From Sphingosinicella sp. (lineage in GTDB: Bacteria; Pseudomonadota; Alphaproteobacteria; Sphingomonadales; Sphingomonadaceae): DNA of 64,000 nt. The stretch lies in NCBI RefSeq assembly GCF_013911755.1, contig NZ_JACESP010000002.1, positions 186,001 to 250,000 of the forward strand, written 5' to 3'. Below the pieces are notes generated by a model. The model saw nothing but the letters and a program-made list of their open reading frames with translations, was not told the DNA's origin and searched no databases. Every line of letters starts with the position of its first letter. The stretch's first letter is position 1. The position numbers and the translations under genes are program-made. Below are positions 38,332 through 49,096 of the stretch, in pieces.

Positions 38332-40352
38332 TATTCCGCCGCCTCCAGAACCGGCTGGCCATGCAGCAGCGTCGCCGAGCAGGCCTGCATCACCTCGGAC
38401 GCGCGCGCGATGGCGTTCGTCAGGTAGAAATCGTGGATGAAACGGCCGATCGGTGCGGCGTCGAACTCACCGCCGGTGCCGAAGTCGATCTCGCCGGAGG
38501 CCGGCGCAATGCCTTCCTCGGCGAGGTGCGGCCATTCGGCGGCGATGCGCGCGCGGAGCGCCGCGAAGCTGTCGTAGGGCAGCTTATTGCCAAGCACTTC
38601 GGAAAGCGCCCGGAGGATCGCCCAGTCTTCACGGGCGTCGCCCGGCGCGAACACGGCGCGGTAGGCGTGCTGAACGCGACCTTCCATGTTGACGTAGGTG
38701 CCGTCTTTCTCGGCGAAGCTCGCCGAGGGCAGGATGACATCGGCGCCGCGTGCGCCGAGATCGCCGTGGTGGCCGATATAGACCTTGAAGACACCCTCAA
38801 GATCGGTGCCGATCTCGTCCGCGCCGTGGACGATGAGCGCTTTCAGACCGCCGCCGAGCACTTCGGCGATGCCGCCTTCGTGCGTGAAGCCGATGTCGAG
38901 ACCGCCGACCCGCGAGGCGGCGGTGTGGAGAACGTTGAAACCCTCTGCGTTCATCTTCGCGGCCTTGGCGATCTTGCCGAGCGCGGCGAGGATCGCAGGC
39001 GCGTCGCCGCGCGTGAGCGCTGCCGCGCCGACGATGATCGCGGGCTTCGTCGCGCTCTTCAGCGCGTCAGCCGCCACCTTCGGCAGCTTGCCGAGGACGG
39101 ACGCGCCGTCGCCGAGCTGCGTGACCGGATAGGTGAGATCGACCTCCGGGCCGACGTTGAAGACCTTGGCGCCCTTCTTGACGACCGCCTTGCGCAGGCG
39201 CGTGTTGACGAGCGGCGCATCCCAGCGCGGATTCGCGCCGACGAGGAGCACGACGTCAGCATCCTCGATCCCGGCGATACCGGTGTTGAAGCGGTAAGCC
39301 CCCGCGCCGCCGACGGGCAGCGCCATGCCGTCCGTCCGGCATTCGAAGCGGTCCGAACCGAGCGACTTCATCAGGTCCTTGAGTGCGACCATCGATTCGA
39401 CGTCGAGCAGTTCGCCCGCGACCGCGCCGATCTGGTTGCCGCCGAGGTCGGAGAGGCCGGTTTTCACGGCGTTGAAGGCTTCCGCCCACGTCGCCGGCTC
39501 CAGCTTGCCGCCGCGGCGCACATAGGGCTGATCGAGGCGGCGCTTGCAAAGGCCGAGCGGCGCGTAGCGCGTCTTGTCGGACGCCCACTCCTCGTTCACG
39601 TCGTCGTTGACGCGCGGCAGCACGCGCAGCACGGCGGGGCCGCGCGCATCGATGCGGATGTTGGTGCCCACCGCGTCCATCACGCAGATGCCGCTCGTCT
39701 TCGTCAGCTCCCACGGCCGCGCCTCGAACGCATAGGGTTTCGAGGTGAGTGCGCCGACGGGGCAGAGATCGATGACGTTGCCCGAAAGCTCCGACTTCAC
39801 CGCCTGTTCGAGGTAGGAGGTGATCTGCATGTTCTCGCCGCGGTAGAGCGCGCCGAGCTCGTCGGTGCCCGCCACTTCCTCGGCGAAACGCACGCAACGC
39901 GTGCAGTGGATGCAGCGCGTCATGGCCGTCTTGATGATCGGCCCCATGTACTTCTCGGTGACGGCGCGCTTGTTCTCCGTGTAGCGCGTACGCCCGCGGC
40001 CGTAGGCTACCGACTGGTCCTGCAGGTCGCACTCGCCGCCCTGATCGCAGATCGGGCAATCGAGCGGGTGGTTGATGAGCAGGAACTCCATCACCCCTTC
40101 GCGCGCCTTCTTCACCAGGGCGCTGTCGGTGCGGATTTCCTGCCCTTCGGCGGCGGGAAGCGCGCACGAGGCCTGTGGCTTCGGCGGCCCCGGCTTCACC
40201 TCGACGAGGCACATGCGGCAGTTGCCCGCGATCGAAAGCCGCTCGTGATAGCAGAAGCGCGGGATTTCCTTGCCCGCAGCCTCGCACGCCTGAAGCACGG
40301 TGGCTCCGGCGGGGACTTCGACCTCGATGCCGTCGACGGTTAGTTTAGGCAT
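38331..40352 (-). CDS. nuoG: NADH-quinone oxidoreductase subunit G
   Basis: Large peripheral subunit with three or more Fe-S clusters. The 673 residues start with a 2Fe-2S ferredoxin domain ([19 protein letters not shown]), then the His-ligated 4Fe-4S segment [18 protein letters not shown], a second 4Fe-4S motif [10 protein letters not shown] with distal [10 protein letters not shown], and a molybdopterin-oxidoreductase-like C-terminal domain without cofactor. Its ATG shares one base with the stop of the small membrane protein upstream. Confidence 0.96.
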   Translation of the reverse strand: MPKLTVDGIEVEVPAGATVLQACEAAGKEIPRFCYHERLSIAGNCRMCLVEVKPGPPKPQASCALPAAEGQEIRTDSALVKKAREGVMEFLLINHPLDCPICDQGGECDLQDQSVAYGRGRTRYTENKRAVTEKYMGPIIKTAMTRCIHCTRCVRFAEEVAGTDELGALYRGENMQITSYLEQAVKSELSGNVIDLCPVGALTSKPYAFEARPWELTKTSGICVMDAVGTNIRIDARGPAVLRVLPRVNDDVNEEWASDKTRYAPLGLCKRRLDQPYVRRGGKLEPATWAEAFNAVKTGLSDLGGNQIGAVAGELLDVESMVALKDLMKSLGSDRFECRTDGMALPVGGAGAYRFNTGIAGIEDADVVLLVGANPRWDAPLVNTRLRKAVVKKGAKVFNVGPEVDLTYPVTQLGDGASVLGKLPKVAADALKSATKPAIIVGAAALTRGDAPAILAALGKIAKAAKMNAEGFNVLHTAASRVGGLDIGFTHEGGIAEVLGGGLKALIVHGADEIGTDLEGVFKVYIGHHGDLGARGADVILPSASFAEKDGTYVNMEGRVQHAYRAVFAPGDAREDWAILRALSEVLGNKLPYDSFAALRARIAAEWPHLAEEGIAPASGEIDFGTGGEFDAAPIGRFIHDFYLTNAIARASEVMQACSATLLHGQPVLEAAE

Positions 40353-40555
40353 CAGCCATCACCCCAAAGGAAGTCATAAGCGATAAAGCAGAGCACCGCC
40401 GCCACAGGGAGTGCCAAAAACGCGAGCCAACACCCCAAGTGGAGGCGCTTGCTGAGGCGCTTGCGCGCCACTTCATCGGCACCTTCGAAAACAAAGCGAC
40501 CCACAAGCTCAGCGCAAGCATGGAAGACCACCTCCAAGACCGGGCCTGCTGGCAT
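40352..40555 (-). CDS. Unrecognised small membrane protein inside the nuo operon
   Basis: A 67-residue protein I do not recognise. It begins MPAGPVLEVVFHACAE, has a basic middle (EVARKRLSKRLHLG) and one hydrophobic helix at about residues 41-63, ending YDFLWGDG. GGGGGA lies five bases before the ATG, and the TGA shares one base with the nuoG ATG, the same coupling used through the operon, which supports real translation. Codons are less GC-biased than those of nuoF and nuoG. It is not one of the 14 core subunits; an accessory or assembly factor of complex I is possible, as is an unrelated protein using the operon. Confidence 0.75.
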   Translation of the reverse strand: MPAGPVLEVVFHACAELVGRFVFEGADEVARKRLSKRLHLGCWLAFLALPVAAVLCFIAYDFLWGDG

Positions 40556-40570
40556 AGATCCCCCATCGCC

Positions 40571-41878
40571 CTACTCCGCCGCCACGGCGAGGGCTGCGCC
40601 CCGGCGTTCGTTGATGCGGCGCTCAAGTTCCGGGCGGAAGTGGCGGATGAGGCCCTGGATCGGCCAGGCCGCCGCGTCGCCGAGCGCGCAGATGGTGTGG
40701 CCCTCAACCTCGGTCGTGACGTCGAGCAGCGTATCGATTTCCGAAAGATCGGCGTCGCCGGTACGAAGCCGCTCCATCACGCGCCACATCCAGCCGGTGC
40801 CTTCGCGGCAGGGCGTACATTGCCCGCAGCTTTCGTGCTTGTAGAAATACGAGATGCGGCTGATCGCGCGGACGATGTCGGTGGACTTGTCCATGACGAT
40901 CACCGCCGCCGTGCCGAGGCCGGACTTGAGTTCACGGAGCCCGTCGAAGTCCATCGGCGCGTCCATGATCTGTTCGGCGGGCACGAGCGGCACGGACGAG
41001 CCGCCGGGGATGACCGCGAGCAGATTGTCCCAGCCGCCGCGAATGCCGCCGCCGTGCTTCTCGATCAGCTCGCGGAAGCTGATGCCCATCGTTTCTTCAA
41101 CGACGCACGGCGTGTTCACGTGGCCGGAGATCTGGAAAAGCTTGGTGCCGAGGTTGTTCGGGCGGCCGAAGCCGGCGAACCATTCGGCGCCGCGCCGCAG
41201 GATCGTCGGGACGACCGCGATGCTCTCGACGTTGTTCACTGTCGTCGGGCAGCCGTAGAGACCTGCGCCCGCCGGGAACGGCGGTTTCAGGCGCGGCTGG
41301 CCCTTCTTGCCTTCGAGGCTTTCGAGGAGCGCGGTTTCCTCGCCGCAGATGTACGCGCCCGCGCCGCGATGGACGTAGACGTCGAAATCATAGCCCGAAC
41401 CGCAGGCGTTCTTGCCGATGAGGCCCTTGTCGTAGGCCTGCTCGACCGCTGCGAACAGCGTCTCCGCCTCGCGGATGAACTCGCCGCGAATGTAAATGTA
41501 CGCCGCCTTCGCGCGCATCGCGAAACCGGCGATCAGCGCACCTTCGATCAGCTTGTGCGGATCGTGGCGGATGATCTCGCGGTCCTTGCACGAGCCGGGC
41601 TCGGACTCGTCGGCGTTGATGACGAGGTAGGACGGGCGATCCTCGCGCGGTTCCTTCGGCATGAAGGACCATTTGAGCCCCGTGGGGAAGCCCGCGCCGC
41701 CGCGCCCGCGAAGGCCCGACGCCTTCACCTGCTCGATGATCCAGTCCTGCCCCTTGGCGAGGAAGTCCTTGGTGCCGTCCCAATCGCCGCGCTTCAGCGC
41801 GCCTTTGACGCCCCAATCCTGGAACCCGTAGAGGTTCGTGAAGATGCGGTCCTTGTCCTCAAGCGGCGCAATGGTCAT
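40571..41878 (-). CDS. nuoF: NADH-quinone oxidoreductase subunit F
   Basis: Binds NADH, FMN and cluster N3. The 435 residues contain the FMN/NADH loop [29 protein letters not shown], the acidic [15 protein letters not shown], and the cluster ligands in [11 protein letters not shown] with a distal Cys in [12 protein letters not shown]. Start [13 protein letters not shown] is chosen because its ATG overlaps the nuoE stop; the open frame upstream lies in nuoE. Confidence 0.97.
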   Translation of the reverse strand: MTIAPLEDKDRIFTNLYGFQDWGVKGALKRGDWDGTKDFLAKGQDWIIEQVKASGLRGRGGAGFPTGLKWSFMPKEPREDRPSYLVINADESEPGSCKDREIIRHDPHKLIEGALIAGFAMRAKAAYIYIRGEFIREAETLFAAVEQAYDKGLIGKNACGSGYDFDVYVHRGAGAYICGEETALLESLEGKKGQPRLKPPFPAGAGLYGCPTTVNNVESIAVVPTILRRGAEWFAGFGRPNNLGTKLFQISGHVNTPCVVEETMGISFRELIEKHGGGIRGGWDNLLAVIPGGSSVPLVPAEQIMDAPMDFDGLRELKSGLGTAAVIVMDKSTDIVRAISRISYFYKHESCGQCTPCREGTGWMWRVMERLRTGDADLSEIDTLLDVTTEVEGHTICALGDAAAWPIQGLIRHFRPELERRINERRGAALAVAAE

Positions 41879-42507
41879 GCCATGAACTCCTTGAGAACAC
41901 GGGGTCCGCCCACGGGCGCGCTGTTCTGGCGATCGACCTGCGGGCCGGGCTTCGGCGTCTTGCCGGCGGCAAGCTCGTCGAGGATGCGCGTCATGCTCGC
42001 GTAGTCGAGGTCTTCGTAATTGTCGTCGTTGATCTGCACCATCGGCGCGTTCGCGCACGTGCCCATGCACTCGACCTCGGTGAGCGTGAAGAGGCCGTCC
42101 GCCGTGGTGTGGCCCTTGGCGAGCCCCTTGTCCTTGCACGCCTTCATCACGTCGTCGGACCCGCGCAGCATACAGGGCGTCGTTCCGCAGACCTGTACGT
42201 GATGACGGCCAACCGGCGCCAGATTGTACATCGTGTAGAAGGTCGCCACCTCGAGCACGCGGATGTACGGCATCCCGAGCATCCCCGCGATGAACTCGAT
42301 CACCGGGATCGGCAGCCAGCCCTGCGTCTTCGTCTGCGCGCCGACCTGGCGCTGCGCGAGATCGAGGAGCGGCATCACGGCGGATTGCCTACGCGCCTCC
42401 GGATAGCGCGCAAGGATCACCTTCACGCGCTTGGCGTTCTCGGGCGTCCAATCGAAGCCATCGAACGCGTGATGCTGTTCGGGCGTAGCTGAAGCGGCGT
42501 GACTCAC
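41875..42507 (-). CDS. nuoE: NADH-quinone oxidoreductase subunit E
   Basis: 24-kDa-type thioredoxin-like subunit with the off-pathway 2Fe-2S cluster N1a. The ligands are in VCGTTPCML and [10 protein letters not shown]. It has 210 residues, including a C-terminal tail ([12 protein letters not shown]) longer than the E. coli form. The start is GTG at 42505-42507, overlapping the nuoD stop as GTGA. Confidence 0.96.
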   Translation of the reverse strand: MSHAASATPEQHHAFDGFDWTPENAKRVKVILARYPEARRQSAVMPLLDLAQRQVGAQTKTQGWLPIPVIEFIAGMLGMPYIRVLEVATFYTMYNLAPVGRHHVQVCGTTPCMLRGSDDVMKACKDKGLAKGHTTADGLFTLTEVECMGTCANAPMVQINDDNYEDLDYASMTRILDELAAGKTPKPGPQVDRQNSAPVGGPRVLKEFMA

Positions 42508-43703
42508 CGGTCGACCTCACCGAAAACGATATCGAGACTGCCGAGCACGGCGGGCGCGTCGGCGAGCATGTGACCCTTGCAGAGGAAATCCATCGCCTGC
42601 AGGTGCGAGAAGCCCGTTGGGCGGATCTTGCAGCGGTACGGCTTGTTGGTGCCGTCCGAGACGAGATAGATGCCGAACTCGCCCTTGGGGCTTTCGGTCG
42701 CGACGTAGACCTCGCCCTCCGGCACGTGGAAGCCTTCGGTGTAGAGCTTGAAGTGGTGGATGAGCGCCTCCATCGAGCGCTTCATCTCGCCGCGCTTGGG
42801 CGGGACCACCTTGCGGTCGAGGCTGGCGATCGGGCCTTCCGGCATCTCGCGCAGGCACTGCTTGATGATGCGCAGCGACTGCTTCATCTCCTCGATGCGG
42901 ACCATGAAGCGGTCGTAGCAGTCGCCGTTCTTGCCGACCGGCACGTCGAATTCCATGCGGTCGTAGACCTCGTAAGGCTGCGACTTGCGGAGATCCCACG
43001 GCAGGCCGGAGCCGCGAATGCAAGGGCCGGAGAAGCCCCACGCCACCGCATCCTGCTCGCTGATGACGCCGATATCGACGTTGCGCTGCTTGAAGATGCG
43101 GTTGTCGCAGATCAGCGCCTCGAAGTCGGCGAGCGCCTTCGGGAAGGCGTCGGCCCAGTCGGCGATGTCCGCGATCAGCTTCGGCGGCAGGTCCTGATGG
43201 ACGCCGCCGGGGCGGAAATAGGCCGCGTGGAAGCGCGCGCCCGAAGCCCGCTCGTAGAAGCCGAGCAGCTCCTCGCGTTCCTCGAACAGCCACAGGATCG
43301 GCGTCAGCGCGCCGACGTCCATCGCGTGCGCGGTGGTGTTGAGGATGTGGTTGGCGATGCGCGTCAGCTCCGCGAACAGCACGCGGATATACTGGGCGCG
43401 CAGCGGCACCTCGATATCGAGCAGCTTTTCGATGGCGAGCACGTAGCTGTGCTCCATGGACATCGGCGACACGTAGTCGAGCCGGTCCATGTAGGGCAGC
43501 GCCTGCAGGTAGGTCTTGTACTCGATCAGCTTCTCGGTGCCGCGATGCAGCAGGCCGATGTGCGGATCGCAGCGCTCGATGATCTCGCCGTCCAGCTCCA
43601 TGACGAGGCGCAGCACGCCGTGCGCCGCCGGGTGCTGCGGGCCGAAGTTGATCGTGTAGTTCTGGATTTCGACGTCGGGCGTCGTGGTTGCGACTTCGGA
43701 CAT
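42504..43703 (-). CDS. nuoD: NADH-quinone oxidoreductase subunit D
   Basis: 49-kDa subunit lining the quinone site. The 399 residues have [20 protein letters not shown] with the quinone-site His, [30 protein letters not shown] with the Tyr-Asp pair, and [20 protein letters not shown]. It is separate from NuoC, unlike the fused enteric NuoCD. Confidence 0.97.
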   Translation of the reverse strand: MSEVATTTPDVEIQNYTINFGPQHPAAHGVLRLVMELDGEIIERCDPHIGLLHRGTEKLIEYKTYLQALPYMDRLDYVSPMSMEHSYVLAIEKLLDIEVPLRAQYIRVLFAELTRIANHILNTTAHAMDVGALTPILWLFEEREELLGFYERASGARFHAAYFRPGGVHQDLPPKLIADIADWADAFPKALADFEALICDNRIFKQRNVDIGVISEQDAVAWGFSGPCIRGSGLPWDLRKSQPYEVYDRMEFDVPVGKNGDCYDRFMVRIEEMKQSLRIIKQCLREMPEGPIASLDRKVVPPKRGEMKRSMEALIHHFKLYTEGFHVPEGEVYVATESPKGEFGIYLVSDGTNKPYRCKIRPTGFSHLQAMDFLCKGHMLADAPAVLGSLDIVFGEVDR

Positions 43704-44332
43704 CAGACAGGCTTTCCTTCCGCCTTCTCATCGCCCGGCAGCACGTATTCGGCGCCTTCCCAAGGGCTCATGAAGTCGAAGCTGCGGAAATCCTGCGCAA
43801 GCTTCACGGGCTCGTAAACGACGCGCTTGTGCTCTTCGGAATAGCGCAGCTCGACATAGCCGGTGAGCGGGAAGTCCTTGCGGAACGGATGTCCGGTGAA
43901 GCCATAGTCGGTGAGGATGCGGCGATGATCCGGGTTGCCGTCGAAGCGGACGCCGTACATGTCCCACACTTCGCGCTCCAGCCAGCCCGCGACCGGCCAG
44001 AGATCGACGACCGACGGCACCGCGTTCTTCTCGTCTGTGAGCGTCTTGACGCGGATGCGGCGATTCTTCGTCAGCGACAGCAGGCAGTAGTTGACCTCGA
44101 AACGCTCGGGGCGCTCCGGGTAATCAACGCCCGCGATCTCCATGAGCTGCTGGTATTCAAGACCGGGCGTGTCGCGCAGCGTCTCCAGCGCCTTGTAGAG
44201 ATCGCGGCGGTGAACAGTCAGCGTCACCTCGAAGGCGTGCTCGGTCGCGGCGATGACGAGATCACCGAGCGCGGCGCGTGCGGCTTCGACGACGCCTTCA
44301 TCGGAAGAGGTCCGGGGCGCAGGGCTTCTCAT
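43703..44332 (-). CDS. nuoC: NADH-quinone oxidoreductase subunit C
   Basis: 30-kDa-type peripheral subunit. The 209 residues include [20 protein letters not shown], the conserved [20 protein letters not shown] and [18 protein letters not shown]. Start overlaps the nuoB stop by four bases and its stop overlaps nuoD by one. Confidence 0.97.
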   Translation of the reverse strand: MRSPAPRTSSDEGVVEAARAALGDLVIAATEHAFEVTLTVHRRDLYKALETLRDTPGLEYQQLMEIAGVDYPERPERFEVNYCLLSLTKNRRIRVKTLTDEKNAVPSVVDLWPVAGWLEREVWDMYGVRFDGNPDHRRILTDYGFTGHPFRKDFPLTGYVELRYSEEHKRVVYEPVKLAQDFRSFDFMSPWEGAEYVLPGDEKAEGKPV

Positions 44333-44874
44333 CGTTCGAACGTCCCCACGCGGCGGATCTTCCGCTGCAGCTGAAGGATGCCGTAAAGCAGCGCTTCCGC
44401 GGTCGGCGGGCAGCCCGGCACGTAAATGTCGACGGGCACGATGCGGTCGCAGCCGCGCACCACGGAATAGCTGTAGTGGTAGTAGCCGCCGCCGTTGGCG
44501 CAGCTGCCCATCGAGATGACGTAGCGCGGTTCAGACATCTGGTCGTAAACGCGGCGCAGCGCCGGGGCCATCTTGTTGCAGAGCGTGCCCGCGACGATCA
44601 TCACGTCCGACTGGCGCGGGGATGCGCGCGGCGCGGCGCCGAAACGCTCGAGATCATAGCGCGGCATACTCGAATGCATCATCTCGACCGCGCAGCACGC
44701 AAGGCCGAAGGTCATCCACCACAAGGAGCCCGTACGCGCCCAGTGGAAAAGCTCCTCGGTCGAGGTGACGAGGAAACCCTTGTTGGAAACCTCGCTGTTG
44801 ATGTCGTCGACGAAGCCCTGGTCCGGCATGATGATGCTGGAGCCGGCGGGCGCCATTTGGGTGTCTACTCCCAT
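44329..44874 (-). CDS. nuoB: NADH-quinone oxidoreductase subunit B
   Basis: Holds terminal cluster N2 next to quinone. The tandem Cys ligands are in [12 protein letters not shown], with the others in [11 protein letters not shown] and [12 protein letters not shown] take the ATG at 44872-44874 ([11 protein letters not shown], 181 residues), inside the nuoA stop region with a ten-base overlap; the next ATG six codons later (44854-44856) has GGAG 11 bases upstream and is an equally plausible start. Confidence 0.96.
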   Translation of the reverse strand: MGVDTQMAPAGSSIIMPDQGFVDDINSEVSNKGFLVTSTEELFHWARTGSLWWMTFGLACCAVEMMHSSMPRYDLERFGAAPRASPRQSDVMIVAGTLCNKMAPALRRVYDQMSEPRYVISMGSCANGGGYYHYSYSVVRGCDRIVPVDIYVPGCPPTAEALLYGILQLQRKIRRVGTFER

Positions 44875-45242
44875 TCCAGCGCGCCCTTCTTCCATTCGTA
44901 GATGAATCCGATCGTGAGGATGCCGAGGAACACCATCATCGACGCCCAGCCGAACACGCCCGTCGCGCCGAGACTGACCGCCCACGGGAACAGGAACGCG
45001 ACTTCGAGGTCGAAGATGATGAACAGGATCGACACCAGATAGAAGCGCACGTCGAACTGGCGGCGCGCGTCTTCGAATGCGGGGAAGCCGCACTCATACT
45101 CGGCGAGCTTGTTGGGGTCCGGCTTGTTGGTTCCGATGAGGTTCGAAACCAGCACCGGCAAGCCGACGAAGACGCCCGAAAGCACCACCGCGACACCCAG
45201 AAACAAGAGGATCGGCAGATACTCCGCCGCGACCGATTGCAT
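44865..45242 (-). CDS. nuoA: NADH-quinone oxidoreductase subunit A
   Basis: Three-helix membrane subunit opening the operon; 125 residues. The cytoplasmic loop [20 protein letters not shown] contains the conserved Cys-Gly-Phe switch, and the second helix is [21 protein letters not shown] sigma-70-like promoter lies 26 bases upstream in the 77-base gap after suhB. Confidence 0.97.
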   Translation of the reverse strand: MQSVAAEYLPILLFLGVAVVLSGVFVGLPVLVSNLIGTNKPDPNKLAEYECGFPAFEDARRQFDVRFYLVSILFIIFDLEVAFLFPWAVSLGATGVFGWASMMVFLGILTIGFIYEWKKGALEWE

Positions 45243-45267
45243 ACGCGATTCCCTGATGTTCGCGGCG

Positions 45268-45296
45268 CTTTTAGGCGCGTGTCAGCGGGCTTGCAA
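45268..45296 (-). promoter_or_regulatory. Candidate promoter of the nuo operon
   Basis: Reading leftward, TTGCAA (45296-45291), a 17-base spacer, and TAAAAG (45273-45268) precede nuoA by 26 bases. Both hexamers match four of six consensus positions. It is the only such pair in this gap. efp-suhB read-through remains possible. Confidence 0.4.
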
Positions 45297-45319
45297 GGCT
45301 GTAAGCCTGCCTTTCGAAA

Positions 45320-46129
45320 TCACTTTGCTGCGCTGCGAAGTGCCCCGCCGATGAGTTTATGCAAACGCGTCTGAATAGCGCTATTCGACGCGATGATCTC
45401 GCGCCGTTCGAGCGGTCGGTCGCCGCCGCGATAGTCGCTGACGAAGCCCCCGGCCTCGCGCACCAGAAGGATACCGGCAGCGACATCCCAGAGGTTGAGC
45501 CCCGCCTCCCAATAGCCGTCGTAGCGCCCCGCCGCGACCCAGGCGAGATCGAGCGCGGCCGACCCGAACCGGCGAATACCTGCGACATTTGGCGCCACCG
45601 CCTGCAGGATGGAATCGAACTGATCGAAGTCGCCGTGACCGCGGAACGGCACGCCGGTGGCGATCAGGCTGTCGCCGAGCTCCTTGCGCGCCGAAACACG
45701 AAGGCGCTGGTTCTGAATCCATGCACCCCTGCCCGCCTCCGCCCAGAAGCTCTCGTCGGTCATCGGTTGATAGACGAGGCCCGAGATGATCTGGCCGTCC
45801 TGCTCCGCCGCGATGGTGATCGCGAAGTGCGGGATGCCGTGCAGGAAGTTGGATGTGCCGTCGAGCGGATCGACGATCCAGCGCGGACGCGAAGGATCGC
45901 CCTCGATCTCGCCGCCTTCTTCCAGCACCAGCCCCCAGTCGGGCCGTGCCTGCCGCAGGATCTCGACAATGGTGCGCTCGGCCGCGCGGTCGGCGTTGGA
46001 TACGAAGTCCGACGGGCCCTTGCGGGAGACCTGAAGCTGCGACACCTCATTGAAATCACGGCGCAGCCGCGGCGCAGCCTTGCGCGCGGCCTTGTCCATG
46101 ATGGTGATGAGGGCGGAATGGGCGGGCAT
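45320..46129 (-). CDS. suhB: Inositol monophosphatase family protein (SuhB-like)
   Basis: Mg-dependent, Li-sensitive phosphatase; the family also includes SuhB, which acts in rRNA antitermination. The 269 residues show LEEGGEIEGDPSRPRWIVDP, continuing LDGTSNFLHGIP (metal site), and LNLWDVAAGILLVREAGG (second signature). Inositol-1-phosphate is one accepted substrate, which links it loosely with ino1 in this window. It starts 11 bases after efp. Confidence 0.92.
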   Translation of the reverse strand: MPAHSALITIMDKAARKAAPRLRRDFNEVSQLQVSRKGPSDFVSNADRAAERTIVEILRQARPDWGLVLEEGGEIEGDPSRPRWIVDPLDGTSNFLHGIPHFAITIAAEQDGQIISGLVYQPMTDESFWAEAGRGAWIQNQRLRVSARKELGDSLIATGVPFRGHGDFDQFDSILQAVAPNVAGIRRFGSAALDLAWVAAGRYDGYWEAGLNLWDVAAGILLVREAGGFVSDYRGGDRPLERREIIASNSAIQTRLHKLIGGALRSAAK

Positions 46130-46140
46130 AAGGGTTCCGA

Positions 46141-46704
46141 TCAGTCCGCGCGGCGGACGTAGGTCTGCTCGTAGACGTCGACGACGATGCGCGTGCCCGA
46201 TGCGATGTGCGGCGGCACCAGGATACGCACGCCATTGTCGAGCACGGCGGGCTTGTAGCTGGACGACGCCGTCTGGCCCTTAACCACAGCGTCGGCCTCC
46301 ACGATCGTGGCTTCGACCTGATCGGGAAGCTGCACGGAAAGCGGCTTTTCTTCATAGAGTTCCATGACGACGTCCATGCCGTCCTGGAGGAACGCGGCGG
46401 CATCGCCGAGAAGATCCTGCGGCAGCGAAACCTGCTCGTAGGTCTCCTTGTCCATGAAGGTCAGCATGTCGCCTTCGGCGTAGAGGAACTGGAAGTCCTT
46501 GGTGTCGAGGCGAACGCGCTCCACCGTTTCCGACGAACGGAAGCGGACGTTGGTCTTGCGGCCGTCGACGAGGTTCTTCAGCTCCACCTGCATGTAGGCG
46601 CCGCCCTTGCCGGGCTGCGTGTGCTGGATTTTAACGGCGCGCCACAGCCCGCCTTCATATTCGATGATGTTGCCGGGACGAATGTCCACGCCGCTGATCT
46701 TCAT
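46141..46704 (-). CDS. efp: Translation elongation factor P
   Basis: Relieves ribosome stalling at polyproline. The 187-residue protein has three beta-barrel domains: KOW-like domain I with the loop PGKGGAY bearing Lys33, the residue modified by EpmA in other bacteria, the OB domain II from about residue 65, and the signature domain III ending YVRRAD. epmA/epmB are not in this window, so modification state is unknown. suhB follows after 11 bases. Confidence 0.96.
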   Translation of the reverse strand: MKISGVDIRPGNIIEYEGGLWRAVKIQHTQPGKGGAYMQVELKNLVDGRKTNVRFRSSETVERVRLDTKDFQFLYAEGDMLTFMDKETYEQVSLPQDLLGDAAAFLQDGMDVVMELYEEKPLSVQLPDQVEATIVEADAVVKGQTASSSYKPAVLDNGVRILVPPHIASGTRIVVDVYEQTYVRRAD

Positions 46705-46754
46705 GGGTGCGTTCCTGAGAAAGAAGGTCGAAACCGAATGCGTTGGGGCTTCTA

Positions 46755-47450
46755 TCAGCGCGCGGGCGCGGGCTCAAGGACGCTCTGAAACGCTTTCACA
46801 CCCGCCCCGGCGCCATCCGGATGCGCCCAGACGGCCCTGGAAACGGCCAGAAAGTCCGCACCGGCGGCAACGAGCGGCGCGGCGTTCTCTGCCGTTATGC
46901 CGCCGATGGCGACACAGGGAATCTCGCTGATCGTCGTCCACCACGACAGGATCGACGGATCGGGACGATGCGTCGTCACCTTGGTTGCGGTGGGATAGAA
47001 GGCCCCGAACGCCACATAATCAGCGCCCGCCTCGCCCGCTTCCATCGCGAAGTGGCGGCTGTCGTGACACGTGACCCCGATCTGCGCGTCGTGGCCGAGC
47101 AGGCTGCGCGCCGCCGCGACACTGCCGTCGGTCTGTCCCAGGTGCACGCCATCGGCGCCCAGTTCCTTCGCGAGGTCGGCGCGGTCGTTGAGGATGAAGG
47201 CGACGTCATACGCCGCGAGGATCGGTTTCAGCGCGGCGCCGGCGCGCAGGATTTCCATGTCCTCCACGCCCTTCAGGCGAAGCTGGAACGCCGCCACAGG
47301 ACCCGCATCGAGCGCGGCCTTCAGCGTTTCGGGAAAGCCCGGATCGTAGCGCTCCGGCGAGATCAGGTAGAGCTGGCACGGCGGCCGCTTATCCCGCTCG
47401 AAACGGTCGGCGAAACCGGGATCGAGCGCCACATCGTCATCATTCATCAT
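46755..47450 (-). CDS. thiE: Thiamine-phosphate synthase
   Basis: Joins HMP-pyrophosphate and HET-phosphate to thiamine phosphate. The 231-residue TIM barrel has FQLRLKGVE (pyrophosphate-binding start), [53 protein letters not shown] and [12 protein letters not shown]. An N-terminal extension of about 25 residues is acidic. The ATG ATG start overlaps the O-methyltransferase by 11 bases, which leaves no room for a TPP riboswitch. Confidence 0.94.
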   Translation of the reverse strand: MMNDDDVALDPGFADRFERDKRPPCQLYLISPERYDPGFPETLKAALDAGPVAAFQLRLKGVEDMEILRAGAALKPILAAYDVAFILNDRADLAKELGADGVHLGQTDGSVAAARSLLGHDAQIGVTCHDSRHFAMEAGEAGADYVAFGAFYPTATKVTTHRPDPSILSWWTTISEIPCVAIGGITAENAAPLVAAGADFLAVSRAVWAHPDGAGAGVKAFQSVLEPAPAR

Positions 47451-48108
47451 TCACCACCGCGATCATAAACCCGTCCCAACCCTTGGCACCCACGGTCTGG
47501 ATCGCCGTGGCCGTCAGCCGGGGCTCGGCTGCGACGACATCGAAAAGCGCGCGCGTGCCAAGGATCGCGGCGTCGGTGCTCGAGGCGTCCGTCACACGCC
47601 CCTCGCGCACCACATTATCGACGATGATGAGCGCGCCCGGCCTCGCGAGTGCCAGCGCCGCCTTCAGATAGGCAACGTTGTTCGGCTTGTCGGCGTCGAT
47701 GAACACGAAGTCGAAGGGCCCTTCGCTCTCAGTTTCCATGCGCGAGAGCGTCTCCACGGCCGGGCCGACGCGGATCTCGACCTTGTCGCCGATGCCTGCC
47801 GTATCAAGGTTCGCGCGTGCGACCTCGGCGTGGTGCGGATCGATCTCCAGCGTGACAAGAGTTCCGTGGCCGGGAAGCGCGCGGGCGAGCCAGATCGTCG
47901 AATAGCCGCCGAGCGTGCCGACCTCAAGAATCCGCCACGCGCCGATGGAACGCGCAAGTATATGGAGCAGCTTGCCCTGCGCCGCGGACACGTCGATCGC
48001 GGGCAAGCCCTCGGCCGCATTGCGGGCCAGGGCCTTGTCGAGCGCTGGATCGCCGCCGATCAAACGGTCGGCGATCCAGGCGTCAACCTCGGCCGAGGCC
48101 ACGGACAT
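47440..48108 (-). CDS. Class I SAM-dependent O-methyltransferase (CCoAOMT-like)
   Basis: A 222-residue cation-dependent small-molecule O-methyltransferase. SAM motif I is [16 protein letters not shown]; the acidic ligand is [13 protein letters not shown]; metal ligands are in [11 protein letters not shown] and [10 protein letters not shown]. Substrate is unknown; related bacterial enzymes methylate catechols. It lies five bases after fba and overlaps thiE, so it is in the same transcript. Confidence 0.9.
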   Translation of the reverse strand: MSVASAEVDAWIADRLIGGDPALDKALARNAAEGLPAIDVSAAQGKLLHILARSIGAWRILEVGTLGGYSTIWLARALPGHGTLVTLEIDPHHAEVARANLDTAGIGDKVEIRVGPAVETLSRMETESEGPFDFVFIDADKPNNVAYLKAALALARPGALIIVDNVVREGRVTDASSTDAAILGTRALFDVVAAEPRLTATAIQTVGAKGWDGFMIAVVNDE

Positions 48109-48113
48109 CGGGC

Positions 48114-49028
48114 CTATTCCTTGCCCTTGTAGATGTTCACCAGCTTCGCGAGCATGGCCATCGCTTCGTCGCGCGGACGCTGGAAGGTGTTGCGGCCGAT
48201 GATCGAGCCGTTGCCGCCGCCGTCGCGGATGTCGCGCGCGTCCTGATATACAGCGTCGGCGCCCTTCGCAGCGCCGCCCGAGAAGACGACGATGCGGCGG
48301 CCGTTGAAGCACGACTTCACGACATGCGCCACGCGTTTCGCCTGCGTCGAAGCGTCCAGCTTCTCGTAGGCCTTCTGCGCGTCCTTCTGCTCGATGTGCG
48401 CGGTCGGCAGCTTCACCTTGATGATATGCGCGCCGAGCAGCGCCGCCATGTGCGCCGCATAGGCGCCGACGTCGAGCGCCAGTTCGCCGTCCTTCGAAAG
48501 ATTGCCGCCGCGCGGATACGACCAGATGACCGTGGCGATACCCACCGACTTCGCTTCGGCAGACATTTCACGGATTTCCTCCATCATGTCGAACACGTCG
48601 TCGGCGCCCGGATAGATGGTGAAGCCGATCGCCGAGCAGCCAAGGCGCAGCGCGTCGTCGACCGTCCCGGTCACGGCCTGGTTGATCGAGGTCGCCCAGC
48701 TGTTCGAGCTGTTCACCTTGAGGATCGTCGGGATCTGGCCCGCGAACGTGTCGGCGCCCGCCTCGATCATGCCGAGCGGCGCGGCATAGGCGGAAAGCCC
48801 CGCGTCGATGGCGATCTGGAAGTGGTAGTGCGGGTCGTAAGCCGGCTCGTTGACCGCGAAGCTGCGCGCCGGGCCATGCTCGAAGCCCTGATCGACCGGG
48901 AGGATGATGAGCTTGCCGGTGCCGCCGAGCTGGCCCTGCATCAGAATGCGGGCGAGGTTCGCCTTCGTGCCGGGGTTGTCGCTTTCATAGTTCGAAAGGA
49001 TGGTCTTCACGGCTTTCGTGATCTTCAT
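48114..49028 (-). CDS. fbaB: Class I fructose-bisphosphate aldolase, DhnA/FbaB type
   Basis: Cleaves fructose 1,6-bisphosphate. The 304-residue TIM barrel starts MKITKAVKTILSNYES, has LIILPVDQGFEHGPARSF, SAIGFTIYPGADDVFDMM, TVIWSYPRGGN, and a Lys pair in AHIIKVKLPT (K204/K206), one of which should form the Schiff base. C-terminal VVFSGGAAKGADAVYQDARD binds phosphate. ATG 49026-49028 is preceded by GAGGACGACG. It is the archaeal-type class I enzyme, not the zinc class II Fba found in many bacteria. Confidence 0.94.
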   Translation of the reverse strand: MKITKAVKTILSNYESDNPGTKANLARILMQGQLGGTGKLIILPVDQGFEHGPARSFAVNEPAYDPHYHFQIAIDAGLSAYAAPLGMIEAGADTFAGQIPTILKVNSSNSWATSINQAVTGTVDDALRLGCSAIGFTIYPGADDVFDMMEEIREMSAEAKSVGIATVIWSYPRGGNLSKDGELALDVGAYAAHMAALLGAHIIKVKLPTAHIEQKDAQKAYEKLDASTQAKRVAHVVKSCFNGRRIVVFSGGAAKGADAVYQDARDIRDGGGNGSIIGRNTFQRPRDEAMAMLAKLVNIYKGKE

Positions 49029-49096
49029 TCGTCGTCCTCGTCGCTTTTTGGCTGCTGTGTTGGGAACGCTGTAGCCAATGCCCCGGTTCATCGCAA

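Noticed and set aside
38361-40343. Open frame of 660 codons on the plus strand
   Set aside because: Exact antisense shadow of nuoG.
47451-47470. TPP riboswitch before thiE
   Set aside because: thiE overlaps the upstream methyltransferase gene by 11 bases and no thi-box-like conserved sequence is seen.
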